Shown one piece after another: positions 26,943 to 35,933 of a DNA stretch of 64,000 bases (positions are counted from its first letter, which is position 1; the number at the start of each line of letters is the position of its first letter). A program made the position numbers and the translations under genes. The stretch lies in the NCBI GenBank assembly GCA_030603445.1, contig JAUVXU010000003.1, positions 62,001 to 126,000 of the forward strand, read 5' to 3'. The DNA is from Methanomicrobia archaeon. Its GTDB lineage: Archaea; Methanobacteriota_B; Thermococci; Methanofastidiosales; NM3. The notes beneath the pieces are model-generated. The model searched no databases and had not been told where the DNA came from. It was given only the letters and a program-made list of their open reading frames with translations.

Positions 26943-27926
26943 TTAAAGTTTATGTATCTCATCAAATAAATAATCTCCATTATTAAACATAAGTTCCGCT
27001 TCTGCCACTGTCAGAACGGGTTTATCAAATGTATCCTTATCATCTATAGCAATCCTCGGGCATGCCGCAACAACATATGCATCAAAATCGAAATCACAAA
27101 TAAGTGCACTAGTTACTTCTCTCACAAAGATAAGTTGGCATTTCTTGCCATTTTCCTTTAAAAGCTTTTTTATTGCAAGTGCCTCATTTAGCCTGTATTG
27201 TCCTCTTTTTGTAGAGACGATTACTCCAAACGAATGTTTTTCTTTTGCATTTTCTATAGCTGCATAGCGGCTCAATATTATCTTTCTCTTGATATCATCA
27301 ATATTCTCACACTGCATGGAATATGGATCGCAGCAAAATACTTTCTTTCTTGTTGCCAAGGACACGCCCATGGAATGAAAGAAACCTGTCCCAAGGAATA
27401 TGTAGAAGTCTGCATTGGCAACGTGTGCTGTTTCAAATGAACAGCCAAGGATCTGCCCAGGATAACTTACACGCAACATAGGGCTTCCAATGTTAACGTG
27501 CATCTCTTTTGATTCTAAATATCCCCTAACATCATCTAGCTTGTGGATATGCTGCACAGTGGTAAGAAGGCCAACAACTTTTCCGCTTTCTTTAAACATT
27601 TCAAAATGTTCCCTAACAACAGGGATAAGATCAACATCGTCACGCACGCACCAATAAATCACAGGCAATGCAGAATCTTTTAACATTGGTGAATGCCCAA
27701 AATGCACAAGCAAATCAGCGCCCGCGTTATGCATTTCCTCATCTGCAATATCACATGCCCCATAACTTGGGTCGCCCGAAAAGATCACATCATGCCCCCT
27801 GCTCTCAAAGAAATTTGCTATTTTTTGAGCCTTTCTTCGAAGCCCTGCTGGAAGCTGTATGCCTATAACGCGAGGATTGTAATTGCATACTTGCTTGTAT
27901 AGTTCTTCTAATCCAAGTTGTAACAT
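26943..27926 (-). CDS. dph2: Diphthamide synthase Dph2 (2-(3-amino-3-carboxypropyl)histidine synthase)
   Basis: 327 residues from the ATG before LQLGLEELY; a GTG two codons upstream is less likely. It transfers the aminocarboxypropyl group of S-adenosylmethionine to a His of elongation factor 2, using an unusual 4Fe-4S cluster. The three cluster cysteines are visible: DPSYGACDIAD (about residue 57), GQILGCSFETA (about 160) and VAACPRIAIDD (about 283). The gene heads a cluster with csl4, rpoL and the RNase III-like gene. Confidence 0.94.
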   Translation of the reverse strand: MLQLGLEELYKQVCNYNPRVIGIQLPAGLRRKAQKIANFFESRGHDVIFSGDPSYGACDIADEEMHNAGADLLVHFGHSPMLKDSALPVIYWCVRDDVDLIPVVREHFEMFKESGKVVGLLTTVQHIHKLDDVRGYLESKEMHVNIGSPMLRVSYPGQILGCSFETAHVANADFYIFLGTGFFHSMGVSLATRKKVFCCDPYSMQCENIDDIKRKIILSRYAAIENAKEKHSFGVIVSTKRGQYRLNEALAIKKLLKENGKKCQLIFVREVTSALICDFDFDAYVVAACPRIAIDDKDTFDKPVLTVAEAELMFNNGDYLFDEIHKL

Positions 27927-28020
27927 GCACACATCACTTATCCTAAGGTCAGAAGCGCCCTATATAAAATTAAGTCTTATAATATTAAGAAAATAAGGAA
28001 AAAATAAAGGAAAATAAAAA

Positions 28021-29406
28021 TTAGTATGAAAGCTTGCGCTTTACGAACTCCCCCCAATCTGTAGTTCCTGTAAATTCTCCATTCTGGGCGATAATGGCCC
28101 CTTTGGAAATGGTAACTACTGGTTTTCCAGTAACGGCAAATCCCTCGTAGGGTGTGTAGTCGATATTCATATGAAGTTTATCTATGCTCATCGTCCACTT
28201 TGCATTCGGGTCGTATATGACCATATCCGCATCCTTTCCAACGGCGATGCTGCCTTTGTTTTGCATTCCAAAAATGCGCGCTGGGTTTGTTGAAAGTACT
28301 CTGACCAAGTCATTTACTGTTATACGCTTCTTTGCAACGCCTTCTGAATACAGCATCATAAGCGATGTCTCTATTCCTGGCGCCCCATTCGGTATTTTCT
28401 TATAGTCGCTCTCCCCGCCTAGCATTCGTTTCTCGTGCCCAAAGTTGAAAGGGCAATGATCTGTGGATACTATCTGAACATAGTTGTACTTAAGGCCAGA
28501 CCAGAGTGCCTGTTGGTCCTCTTTTGTACGTAATGGAGGGGACATGACATATTTTGCCCCGTTCCAGTCCGGTTCCTTGTAATTATTGGATGAGAGCAGC
28601 AGGTACTGGGGGCATGTTTCGCACATTATGTTGTTACCTTGAGACCTAGTCTGCTTGATGGCATCGAGTCCGAGTTTTGTAGAAAGATGCACAAAGTAAA
28701 TACGCGATCCCATAAGATTGGTAAGTGTTATCAGGCGCTGGACTGCCTCAAGCTCAGCTTCCGGTGGACGCGAGAGGGCATGGTGCAGGGGATCTAGCTT
28801 TCCTTCCTTATCGAACTTCTTGTTCATAAACTGTATAACATCGTTGTTCTCGGCATGGACCTGGACTAATCCTTTATGATCCCGAGTCACCTCTAAAAGT
28901 TGGAGCATTGTCTCGTCTTGTACTTCCCAGGCCCCATACGTAGTAAATACCTTGAATGAAGGAATGCCTTCTTTTATGAGGGATGGAATCTCGGCTATTG
29001 TGGCATCTCCCCATTGTGTTATCCCTGGATGCAATGAGAAGTCTATCGCAACGCCTTGGTCATATGCCATTTTCTTCTTGCGCTCTATTGCCTCGCGCAA
29101 TGTCTCCCCTTCAGCCTGTATATCAAAATCAATAATAGAAGTTATACCTCCACAAGCTGCAGCTATAGTGCCGGACTTGTAATCGTCAGTAGAGAACGCG
29201 CCCATAAATGGCATATGCAAGTGCGTATGTACATCTATCATTCCTGGAAACACATACTTTCCCTTAGCGTTGATTATCTTGTCTGCAGGGTCGTCTATAG
29301 ACTTTGCAATCTTCACTATCTTTTTATCTTTTACACCTATATCGGCAGTATATGTATCCGATTCTGTGACAATTTTTCCATTTTTCACAATCAAATCCAT
29401 TTTCAT
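28021..29406 (-). CDS. Dihydropyrimidinase/hydantoinase-type amidohydrolase
   Basis: 461 residues of the cyclic amidohydrolase family (dihydropyrimidinase, hydantoinase, allantoinase, dihydroorotase). The metal ligands are HTHLHMP (about residues 60-66), the Lys in SFKVFTTYG that becomes carboxylated (about 152), the His in VHAEN and in VHLSTK, and the late Asp in STDHCPFN. The length and the FKVF and NIMCETCPQYLLL segments favour dihydropyrimidinase over dihydroorotase. It would hydrolyse reduced pyrimidine or hydantoin rings. A GGGAGGT ribosome-binding site precedes the ATG. No other pyrimidine gene is adjacent, so the substrate is open. Confidence 0.88.
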   Translation of the reverse strand: MKMDLIVKNGKIVTESDTYTADIGVKDKKIVKIAKSIDDPADKIINAKGKYVFPGMIDVHTHLHMPFMGAFSTDDYKSGTIAAACGGITSIIDFDIQAEGETLREAIERKKKMAYDQGVAIDFSLHPGITQWGDATIAEIPSLIKEGIPSFKVFTTYGAWEVQDETMLQLLEVTRDHKGLVQVHAENNDVIQFMNKKFDKEGKLDPLHHALSRPPEAELEAVQRLITLTNLMGSRIYFVHLSTKLGLDAIKQTRSQGNNIMCETCPQYLLLSSNNYKEPDWNGAKYVMSPPLRTKEDQQALWSGLKYNYVQIVSTDHCPFNFGHEKRMLGGESDYKKIPNGAPGIETSLMMLYSEGVAKKRITVNDLVRVLSTNPARIFGMQNKGSIAVGKDADMVIYDPNAKWTMSIDKLHMNIDYTPYEGFAVTGKPVVTISKGAIIAQNGEFTGTTDWGEFVKRKLSY

Positions 29407-29681
29407 AAATACCTCCCACCTGAAAAAAAGATTTCATAAAATATAAGATGTTACAAACATATAAATATTTCTTAAATGAACTGCCTCTAAAAAATAGATA
29501 ATAAATTTCTGCACCATTGTGCATCCATTGTATAACTCTTCAAACATTGCTTACCCCCATATCATGCTGTTTAGCACACACAATAATCCATTATTAATAG
29601 CGTTCTTATTTTGACATAACATAACACGAGAAAAAGGAGATATCAGAAATAAATAAAAGCATTCTATGCACACACATTGTT

Positions 29682-29999
29682 ATGAAAGAGCTATCTATGC
29701 AAAAATACGATGCCATTAATAACTTGGGTTTTTATCTTGACAATGAAAACATGGATGAGGCCATGAAGTTCATGCTAACGACCAATCAAGAAGTAAACTT
29801 AAGAACAGGAGATAATTACACCATTAAGCGCGTGGCGGGGGAGGACGGTTCTATATTCTTTGAAGGAAGTGAGGTTGGAAAGCTAGCAAGCATCTACACA
29901 ACTGCCCCCGACATTATTATTATAAAAATAGCCACCAAGATTAAAGGCAAGGACAATACCAAGATAATCACGTGGAAGCTTACAAGAGATGCCAAGTAA
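29682..29999 (+). CDS. Small conserved-looking protein, unknown
   Basis: 105 residues, soluble, no Cys, no signal peptide. A short helical N-terminus is followed by strands (YTIKRVAGEDGSIFFEG, IIIIKIATKIKG). I do not recognise it. A TATA-like AAATAAATAAAAG is centred about 28 nt before the ATG and no ribosome-binding site is present, which supports a real leaderless gene. It stands alone between two minus-strand genes. Confidence 0.6.
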   Translation: MKELSMQKYDAINNLGFYLDNENMDEAMKFMLTTNQEVNLRTGDNYTIKRVAGEDGSIFFEGSEVGKLASIYTTAPDIIIIKIATKIKGKDNTKIITWKLTRDAK

Positions 30000-30019
30000 C
30001 ATATGACTCAAAAATTAAA

Positions 30020-30700
30020 CTACAATATTATTCGTGCGTCAACAATAGATATACCCTTCTCGTAGACGAATATGGGGTTTAGGTCAAGTTCTTTTATCTC
30101 AGGGATGTCATCGCAAAGATGTGATACTTTAAGTATCATATCCACAAGCGCCCCTACATCTTTTGGTTTCTCTCCCCTTATACCGCGAAGGATTGGGTAC
30201 GCTTTTATCTCCCTTATCATATCTTCTGCATCCTTTTTTTCCAGTGGTGTCACGCGAAATGATACGTCCTTGAACACTTCCACAAAAATTCCACCTAACC
30301 CAAACATTATGACCGGTCCGAACTGTGGATCTTTTGTCATCCCAACTATGACCTCAACGCCTTGTTTAGCCATGGGCGACACTAAAGCGCCTATAAGTTT
30401 AGCATCCTCTTTATAATTGCGTGCATTTTTCATAAGCTTGTAAAAAGCGGACCTGGCCTCTGCAGAATTTTTTATGTTAAGGAGCACTCCTCCTGCATCG
30501 CTCTTGTGCAGGATATCTGGAGACAATATCTTCATCACCACAGGATATCCGAGTTCCTTTGCATAACTAGCGGCCTCATCATCCGTCTTCGCCACCCTAT
30601 ACAGCGGAACGTCAATACCATATAACCTTAATACCTCTTTTGCTTCTGATTCCAGAAGCGAACGGCCATCATCTGCGGCTTTTTGTATAATAGAAAGCAT
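30020..30700 (-). CDS. acdB: ADP-forming acetyl-CoA synthetase, beta subunit (ATP-grasp)
   Basis: 226 residues. It matches the stand-alone beta subunit found in Thermococci and other archaea: LLESEAKEVLRLYGIDVP near the start, GYPVVMKILSPDILHKSDAGG (ATP-grasp with the active His), MTKDPQFGPVIMFGLGG, and ELDLNPIFV near the end. With the alpha subunit it converts acetyl- or acyl-CoA, ADP and phosphate to acid and ATP, the energy step of peptide and sugar fermentation. No alpha gene is in the window. A GGGGGGA ribosome-binding site lies 4-5 nt before the ATG. Confidence 0.92.
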   Translation of the reverse strand: MLSIIQKAADDGRSLLESEAKEVLRLYGIDVPLYRVAKTDDEAASYAKELGYPVVMKILSPDILHKSDAGGVLLNIKNSAEARSAFYKLMKNARNYKEDAKLIGALVSPMAKQGVEVIVGMTKDPQFGPVIMFGLGGIFVEVFKDVSFRVTPLEKKDAEDMIREIKAYPILRGIRGEKPKDVGALVDMILKVSHLCDDIPEIKELDLNPIFVYEKGISIVDARIIL

Positions 30701-30780
30701 ACATTCCCCCCTTAATCCTAAAAAGAATATGCAAGAGGATAATATAAATTATTGCCCATTATTAGAATAAAAGAATATTA

Positions 30781-30804
30781 ATAGAGTGAAAAAAATCACT
30801 CTAT
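30781..30804 (-). terminator. Hairpin overlapping the S8e stop codon
   Basis: ATAGAGTGA and TCACTCTAT form a perfect 9-bp stem around six A/T bases. On the coding (minus) strand the stop TGA is in the first arm and the loop is six U. The arm is the same sequence as the hairpin at the leuS end, suggesting a shared 3'-end signal. Confidence 0.45.
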
Positions 30805-31170
30805 AAGAACAGCGTTTAGAACGCCATCCTGGCTAGGGCGGGATGTAATACGTACCTTTCCGACGTCTGTATCTACAACAGCCCCTTTAGTAAGAACATT
30901 TCGTCGCACATAGTGAATATTAGCTGGATTTTCCACTACATTGATTATTTTTGCACGTTTTGTTCCTTGTTGAGTATTTACATTGACAAACTCGGAAGAT
31001 TTAAGTTTTATCTTCATGTGTCCGCCACATGTCCTCATTACTTTCTTCTTATAATCTCCAATTTTTGGCTCGATGAACTCACTGCCCATCTCCCTCTTTC
31101 TCTTTCCTTTAGCACGCCTCAGTAGTCCGCCAGTGCTCTTTCGTTTTGATATTCCTTGCCAAAAACCCAT
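30796..31170 (-). CDS. rps8e: Ribosomal protein S8e
   Basis: 124 residues from the ATG before GFWQGISKRKSTGG; the frame runs further upstream but the family starts here and an AGGTG ribosome-binding site fits. The basic N-terminus KRKSTGGLLRRAKGKRKREMG and the later NPANIHYVRRNVLTKGAVVDT are diagnostic for S8e of the small subunit. It is not in a ribosomal operon; the methyltransferase gene is divergent from it. Confidence 0.96.
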   Translation of the reverse strand: MGFWQGISKRKSTGGLLRRAKGKRKREMGSEFIEPKIGDYKKKVMRTCGGHMKIKLKSSEFVNVNTQQGTKRAKIINVVENPANIHYVRRNVLTKGAVVDTDVGKVRITSRPSQDGVLNAVLIE

Positions 31171-31256
31171 AAATAACACCTGAATAATATACGTAAATGA
31201 TACTTGATTAGGTGAATGTCCCAACGTTTAAAAAGCTTTCTATAGAAGTTGGATTA

Positions 31257-31850
31257 ATGGAACATTACTTCTCACGCCGCCAGAACGTAGAACACGACAT
31301 TGTTGAAGTGATTATCACTTTTGATATGCACAGGTTCACATTCAAGACAGATTCAGGTGTTTTCTCAAAAGGAAAACTTGACAAAGGCACGCACCTCCTG
31401 CTAACTGCCATTCCAAAGATGGGGTCCGGGAAGATTTTGGATATAGGTTGTGGTTGGGGTGCAATTGGGATCATTTTAGGAAAATCCAATCCAGATGCTT
31501 TTGTTCATTTATCAGATGTCAATAAACGTGCCCTATCACTTGCTAAACAAAATGCAAAACAAAACGAGGTAAAAATAACCCTCCATAATAGCGACATATT
31601 TGACTTCATAGAAGACACCTTTGACCTTATAGCTACGAATCCCCCTATTCGTGCAGGAAAAAAAGTAGTGTATAGCATCGTAGAACAAAGTTTTGCACAC
31701 CTCAACAAAAACGGTTCGTTCTATGCTGTTGTGCGAACCAAGCAAGGCGCAAAGAGCTTTGGAAAAGAAGTAGAAAGCGTCTTTGGGAATGTAGAGATAG
31801 TTGCACGAAGCGGTGGCTACAAAGTATTCAAGGCGGTGAAAGTGTGTTAG
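31257..31850 (+). CDS. Class I SAM methyltransferase (RsmC/MJ0882-like)
   Basis: 197 residues from the ATG before EHYFSRRQN. The sequence TDSGVFSKGKLDKGT is followed by the SAM motif ILDIGCGWGAIGI (about residue 60) and the catalytic NPPIRAGK (about 125), the NPPx motif of N-methyltransferases that modify purines or pyrimidines in RNA. It resembles archaeal MJ0882 and the catalytic half of RsmC. A TATA box (31226-31235) sits about 27 nt upstream, so the transcript is probably leaderless. Its end overlaps trm5 by 7 nt, suggesting both act on RNA, but the substrate is unproven. Confidence 0.85.
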   Translation: MEHYFSRRQNVEHDIVEVIITFDMHRFTFKTDSGVFSKGKLDKGTHLLLTAIPKMGSGKILDIGCGWGAIGIILGKSNPDAFVHLSDVNKRALSLAKQNAKQNEVKITLHNSDIFDFIEDTFDLIATNPPIRAGKKVVYSIVEQSFAHLNKNGSFYAVVRTKQGAKSFGKEVESVFGNVEIVARSGGYKVFKAVKVC

Positions 31851-32860
31851 GGATAAGGGTCCTAAAATCCCAAGGAGAAGAAACACGGAAAATGTTGATG
31901 GATAAAGGATTATTAAAAACAGGATGCAAGATATTTACCGATGATAAATACATATATTTTCCAACTGATGCCAATGTGAAGGGAAAAGAGTGTTTAGATC
32001 TAGATTTCGAGCAGTTCGATAGGAACGAGAGTTATATAGAAAAGCTTGCATCAGTTCTCCCAGAAGACCTCATAAAGGAGGTACATACCTTTGATTCCAT
32101 AGGGGATATAGCAATTTTGGAGTTACAAGACAAACTAATCCCCTATGCTACAAAAATTGGCGAGGTGTTCTTGTCTACACACACCCATTTCAAGACCGCC
32201 CTATGCAAGGCCGGATCCTTGGAAGGCGATTTTAGGACACGCCAATACTCCCACCTCGCAGGCGAACATCGAACGAGCACGATACATAAGGAGTACGGCT
32301 TGCGCTTCGAACTTGACCTTAAGAAGGTTTTCTTTTCACCCAGATTGGCAACAGAACGCATACGCATCGCTAGGTTGGTACAAGAGAACGAGAATGTAAT
32401 AGACATGTTTTGTGGCATAGGGCCTTTCTCTATATCCATAGCAAAGTACTCCAATCCAAAATGCATCTATGCCATTGACCTAAATCCTGATGCAATATAC
32501 TATCTCAAAAGAAACATTGAATTAAATAAAGTGTCAGGCATTGTTCCGATATGCGGCGATGCAAAAAAAGAAGTGCTTGATATACCTTCCGCTGATAGAA
32601 TCGTGATGAATTTACCAAAATTTTCCCATAAATTCCTTGACAGTGCAATTGGAGCTATGAAAGAAGGAATAATACATTATTATACGATAGTGTCGGAGGG
32701 AGAAGAAGATAAGTGCGAAGCGTTTATAAAACAGCAAGCAAGATTGAAGGGAAAAGAAGCATCCATCCTTCAAAAGATAAATGTAAAACCATATGCTCCT
32801 CACTCTTATATGGCTGCATATGATATCAAGATAACTTTTCTCGTTCCTCGATCTTTTTGA
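31844..32860 (+). CDS. trm5: tRNA (guanine37-N1)-methyltransferase Trm5
   Basis: 338 residues from a GTG that overlaps the previous gene. Trm5 methylates G37 next to the anticodon and prevents frameshifting. The SAM site is MFCGIGPFSISIAKYS (about residues 188-203) followed by AIDLNPDAIYYLKRN and the catalytic NLP in ADRIVMNLPKFSH, all typical of Trm5/TYW2. An N-terminal domain with GDIAILE fits the archaeal D1-D2 region. TYW2 is the main alternative. Its 3' end overlaps the convergent S17e gene. Confidence 0.92.
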   Translation: MLGIRVLKSQGEETRKMLMDKGLLKTGCKIFTDDKYIYFPTDANVKGKECLDLDFEQFDRNESYIEKLASVLPEDLIKEVHTFDSIGDIAILELQDKLIPYATKIGEVFLSTHTHFKTALCKAGSLEGDFRTRQYSHLAGEHRTSTIHKEYGLRFELDLKKVFFSPRLATERIRIARLVQENENVIDMFCGIGPFSISIAKYSNPKCIYAIDLNPDAIYYLKRNIELNKVSGIVPICGDAKKEVLDIPSADRIVMNLPKFSHKFLDSAIGAMKEGIIHYYTIVSEGEEDKCEAFIKQQARLKGKEASILQKINVKPYAPHSYMAAYDIKITFLVPRSF

Positions 32861-33029
32861 GTGTTGTCACGTATCCAACTATTCTATTTCGCACTTTTGT
32901 ACTAGGGACTTCGATCACATCTTCCAAGAATCCCTTGTTATGCTCATAATCGATTGATAGCTCAGTAGTATACTTACGCATTACCTCAACAGCGGCTCGC
33001 TTTATAAATCGTGGTCTGATTCTTCCCAA
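32826..33029 (-). CDS. rps17e: Ribosomal protein S17e
   Basis: 67 residues. MGRIRPRFIKRAA at the start, FEHNK-like YEHNKGFL, and VPSTKVRNRIVGYVTTL near the end are the S17e pattern. The start is TTG with GAGGTG five nt upstream, the same combination seen at fttA and ribK. The 3' end overlaps trm5 by 35 nt in a convergent arrangement. Confidence 0.94.
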   Translation of the reverse strand: MGRIRPRFIKRAAVEVMRKYTTELSIDYEHNKGFLEDVIEVPSTKVRNRIVGYVTTLKKIEEREKLS

Positions 33030-33225
33030 TTTTACACCTCATCAATATAATTTATATCGAAGGTATAAGGATATCATTTAAAAATTTATTGGAACAATAA
33101 CGCTCTTTCTTGGCTGTGAAACATCCAAACGCATATAAAGGCACATGCCGAAAATATTTTTAAGGTAATTCAGGAAAACCTATTATTTATAACATAAAAA
33201 TATACAAAATTCTGAGGGGGTGACC

Positions 33226-34161
33226 ATGGTGCTCAAGATATATGCTACTATTAAAGAAAAACTCCATCCTATTGAGAACTTCGAGAGAGGATGCTGGATA
33301 AGTTTAATATCACCCACTGAAGAAGAGATAATGAAAGTTATACAAGAATACAACATTCCCATTGATTTTATAAAGGACCCTCTTGACATCAACGAGAGAT
33401 CACGAACGGAGAGCGAAGGTTCAACGACCCTTATAGTTTTACGTACACCAAAATATAACGAAGAGGAAATAAAAATTCCATTCATTACATCAACACTTGG
33501 CATAATAATATGCGAGGAAGCGATTATCACAGTTACTATGGGGCAAAACGACGTATTAGATAAAATTGAGGCCGGAAGGATAAAAAATATCCAGCCTTCT
33601 AAGAAAAGCCGATTTGTCTTACAACTTTTCTACCATACATCACTGACCTACCTTGATTATCTAAAAAGGATAAACGCCCGCTCTACAACAATAGAAAATG
33701 AGTTGCACCAGTCCATGAAAAATGAGGAGCTCATACGTTTGCTTAACCTTGAAAAAAGCCTTGTTTACTTTGCAACATCCCTAAAATCCAATGAACTTAT
33801 GATGGAGCGCCTGCAGCGTACCGTCTTTAGAAATCTCTACCCTGAGGATGAGGATATACTCGAAGACGCCGTCATCGAAAACCGGCAAGCAATAGAGATG
33901 GCAAATATATATACAAACATCCTGTCAGGGACAATGGATGCATTCGCATCGGTAATCTCAAACAATTTAAACATGGTAATGAAATTCCTGACATCTGTTA
34001 CAATTATTCTGATGCTGCCAACCTTAGTGGCAAGCATCTATGGTATGAACGTTGCCCTTCCGTTGCAAAGCTCAGGCAACGCATTTGTATACACCGTCCT
34101 AGTTTCAGTTTTCTTCTCCCTTATGGGTGTGTTTTTCCTATTCAGAAAAGGATGGTTCTAA
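33226..34161 (+). CDS. corA: CorA-type magnesium/divalent cation transporter
   Basis: 311 residues from the ATG two codons after an in-frame GTG; GAGGGGG lies 5 nt before this ATG. A large cytoplasmic domain ends in a long helix and two C-terminal transmembrane helices (about 250-272 and 283-305). The first helix is followed by the diagnostic YGMN pore motif. CorA forms a pentameric Mg2+ channel. The C-terminal basic tail FRKGWF matches the family. Confidence 0.93.
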   Translation: MVLKIYATIKEKLHPIENFERGCWISLISPTEEEIMKVIQEYNIPIDFIKDPLDINERSRTESEGSTTLIVLRTPKYNEEEIKIPFITSTLGIIICEEAIITVTMGQNDVLDKIEAGRIKNIQPSKKSRFVLQLFYHTSLTYLDYLKRINARSTTIENELHQSMKNEELIRLLNLEKSLVYFATSLKSNELMMERLQRTVFRNLYPEDEDILEDAVIENRQAIEMANIYTNILSGTMDAFASVISNNLNMVMKFLTSVTIILMLPTLVASIYGMNVALPLQSSGNAFVYTVLVSVFFSLMGVFFLFRKGWF

Positions 34162-34240
34162 TATATAAGGCATATTGATACTTTCCTACTCTGAACGGGA
34201 AAAATTTAAAAGATAATAGTATGAAGGTCGTGGGATAAAA

Positions 34241-35521
34241 ATGAAAGATTATTACGTCAAGGACTTGAAAGAGAAGGTTGGAGAAGAGATAGATCTCAAA
34301 GGGTGGGTCTATAGAAAGAGACGCCACGGGAAGCTCGTCTTTGTCGTGGTCCGAGACTCCACAGGAACCGTGCAAACGTCAATAAAGAAACAGAACGTGC
34401 CTGTAGAGAGCTTTGAGGCTGCAAAAGTGGTGGATATAGAAGCATCCATCCATGTAAAAGGAATAGTCAAGGAGGACGCGCGCGCCCCAGATGGAATCGA
34501 GGTGGAGTGTACAGAATTCCTAATTATATCTCCGTCCCCGGATTTCCCAATACAAGAAGACACCAGTTCTGAAGCGCTGCTAGACATACGCCACCTTACC
34601 TTGCGCACAACTAAGGCCCGTAACATAATGCAAGTTAAAAATGGGGTCATACAAGCTGCCCGAGATTACTTTGAAGAGAAAGGATTTAACGAGGTATTCC
34701 CTCCAATCATGGTTGGTGTGGCAGGAGAAGGTGGAGGTACCTTGTTCTCATTTGATTACTTCGGGCAAAAAGCCTTCCTCTCCCAGACAGCTCAGTTGCA
34801 TCTAGAGGCATCCATATTTATGTTTGAGAACGTGTACTCTCTAACACCCTCTTTTAGGGCAGAAAAGTCGCGCACGCGCCGGCATCTTACTGAATTCGGC
34901 CATATAGAAGCTGAGATGGCATGGTGCGACGAAGAATGCAACGAGAAGATAGAAGAAGAGCTTGTAGTGTATATCTGCAACAAAATAGGCGAAAAATACT
35001 CTGATGAGCTGCGCTACTTCAAACAAGATCCAGCATATTATCACGATATGGAACCCAAATTCGAGCGTATAACATATGATGAGGCCATTTCAATAATACA
35101 GGGAAAAGGATTGAACATAGAATTTGGAAGTGATCTTGGTTATGATGAGGAAAAAGTCCTTACAGAGGATTTTGAATATCCTTTCTTCGTAAAAAACTTC
35201 CCAAAAGACATAAAGTCATTCTATATGAAACAAAAAGGAGATAGAGCCATATGCGCCGATCTTGAGGCACCAGGCGGATACGGTGAGATTATAGGTGGAA
35301 GCCAAAGAGAAGACAATTTAGACATGATTATAGAACGATTGCAAAAGGAAGGAGAAGATATCAAAAACTACGAGTGGTATCTTGACCTCAGAAGATACGG
35401 CAGCGTGCCCCACTCAGGGTTCGGGCTTGGTATAGAACGTCTTGTCAGGTGGATGCTAAAATTAGAACATATCAGGGATGCTTGCCTATTCCCAAGGACA
35501 CCAGCACGCATCTATCCTTAG
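34241..35521 (+). CDS. asnS: Asparaginyl-tRNA synthetase (class IIb)
   Basis: 426 residues. The N-terminal OB fold (GWVYRKRRHGKLVFVVVRD) is followed by class II motifs: motif 2 FRAEKSRTRRHLTEF (about residues 206-220) and motif 3 GFGLGIERLVRWML near the end. I prefer AsnRS to AspRS because of KSFYMK in the place where AspRS has RPFY, and of the YGSVPHSGFGLG and RIYP ending. Archaeal AspRS is the only serious alternative. The stop overlaps the convergent UPF0179 gene by 4 nt. Confidence 0.87.
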   Translation: MKDYYVKDLKEKVGEEIDLKGWVYRKRRHGKLVFVVVRDSTGTVQTSIKKQNVPVESFEAAKVVDIEASIHVKGIVKEDARAPDGIEVECTEFLIISPSPDFPIQEDTSSEALLDIRHLTLRTTKARNIMQVKNGVIQAARDYFEEKGFNEVFPPIMVGVAGEGGGTLFSFDYFGQKAFLSQTAQLHLEASIFMFENVYSLTPSFRAEKSRTRRHLTEFGHIEAEMAWCDEECNEKIEEELVVYICNKIGEKYSDELRYFKQDPAYYHDMEPKFERITYDEAISIIQGKGLNIEFGSDLGYDEEKVLTEDFEYPFFVKNFPKDIKSFYMKQKGDRAICADLEAPGGYGEIIGGSQREDNLDMIIERLQKEGEDIKNYEWYLDLRRYGSVPHSGFGLGIERLVRWMLKLEHIRDACLFPRTPARIYP

Positions 35522-35916
35522 ATGCGTTGCACTTCTACAATTTTTTTCGATCCCTCTGGGCAGTCAACAGATTTTATTATTTTAATTATCTTAACTTTCT
35601 CCCTATCAGAAATACCTATAGGGATACATTGATCGCGATGCGGGCATCTAATTAATCCACATGGTTCTTCATACTCTATTGTCATTCCCTCTATTGCGCT
35701 ACGCGACTTGACTGCAAGCTGAATAGATGGTTCCACTATTTCCACAAGGATCAAATAGGCCTCATCCTTAGGGCAAAAGTGTTTCTGGTTCTTAACATCG
35801 ACTATCTCATACACCCTCCCTTTCTCAAGCATTGTGGAACATGTAAAGCGCAGCTTGCATGTGTTGCATTCCTCACCTGCGCCCTCAAAAATGAACTTCA
35901 TGCCTATTTTAGCCAT
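35518..35916 (-). CDS. UPF0179 family cysteine-rich protein
   Basis: 132 residues from the ATG before AKIGMKFIFEGAG, with AGGGGAT five nt upstream. About eight Cys are arranged in pairs: C-x2-C and C-x4 region in EECNTCKLRFTC, one in HFCPKDEA, two in CGLIRCPHRDQC, and one near the end, suggesting metal or iron-sulfur binding. The family is archaeal and its function is not known. It follows egsA by 17 nt on the same strand, so they are likely co-transcribed. Confidence 0.85.
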   Translation of the reverse strand: MAKIGMKFIFEGAGEECNTCKLRFTCSTMLEKGRVYEIVDVKNQKHFCPKDEAYLILVEIVEPSIQLAVKSRSAIEGMTIEYEEPCGLIRCPHRDQCIPIGISDREKVKIIKIIKSVDCPEGSKKIVEVQRI

Positions 35917-35933
35917 GCTATCCCCTATAAGTG

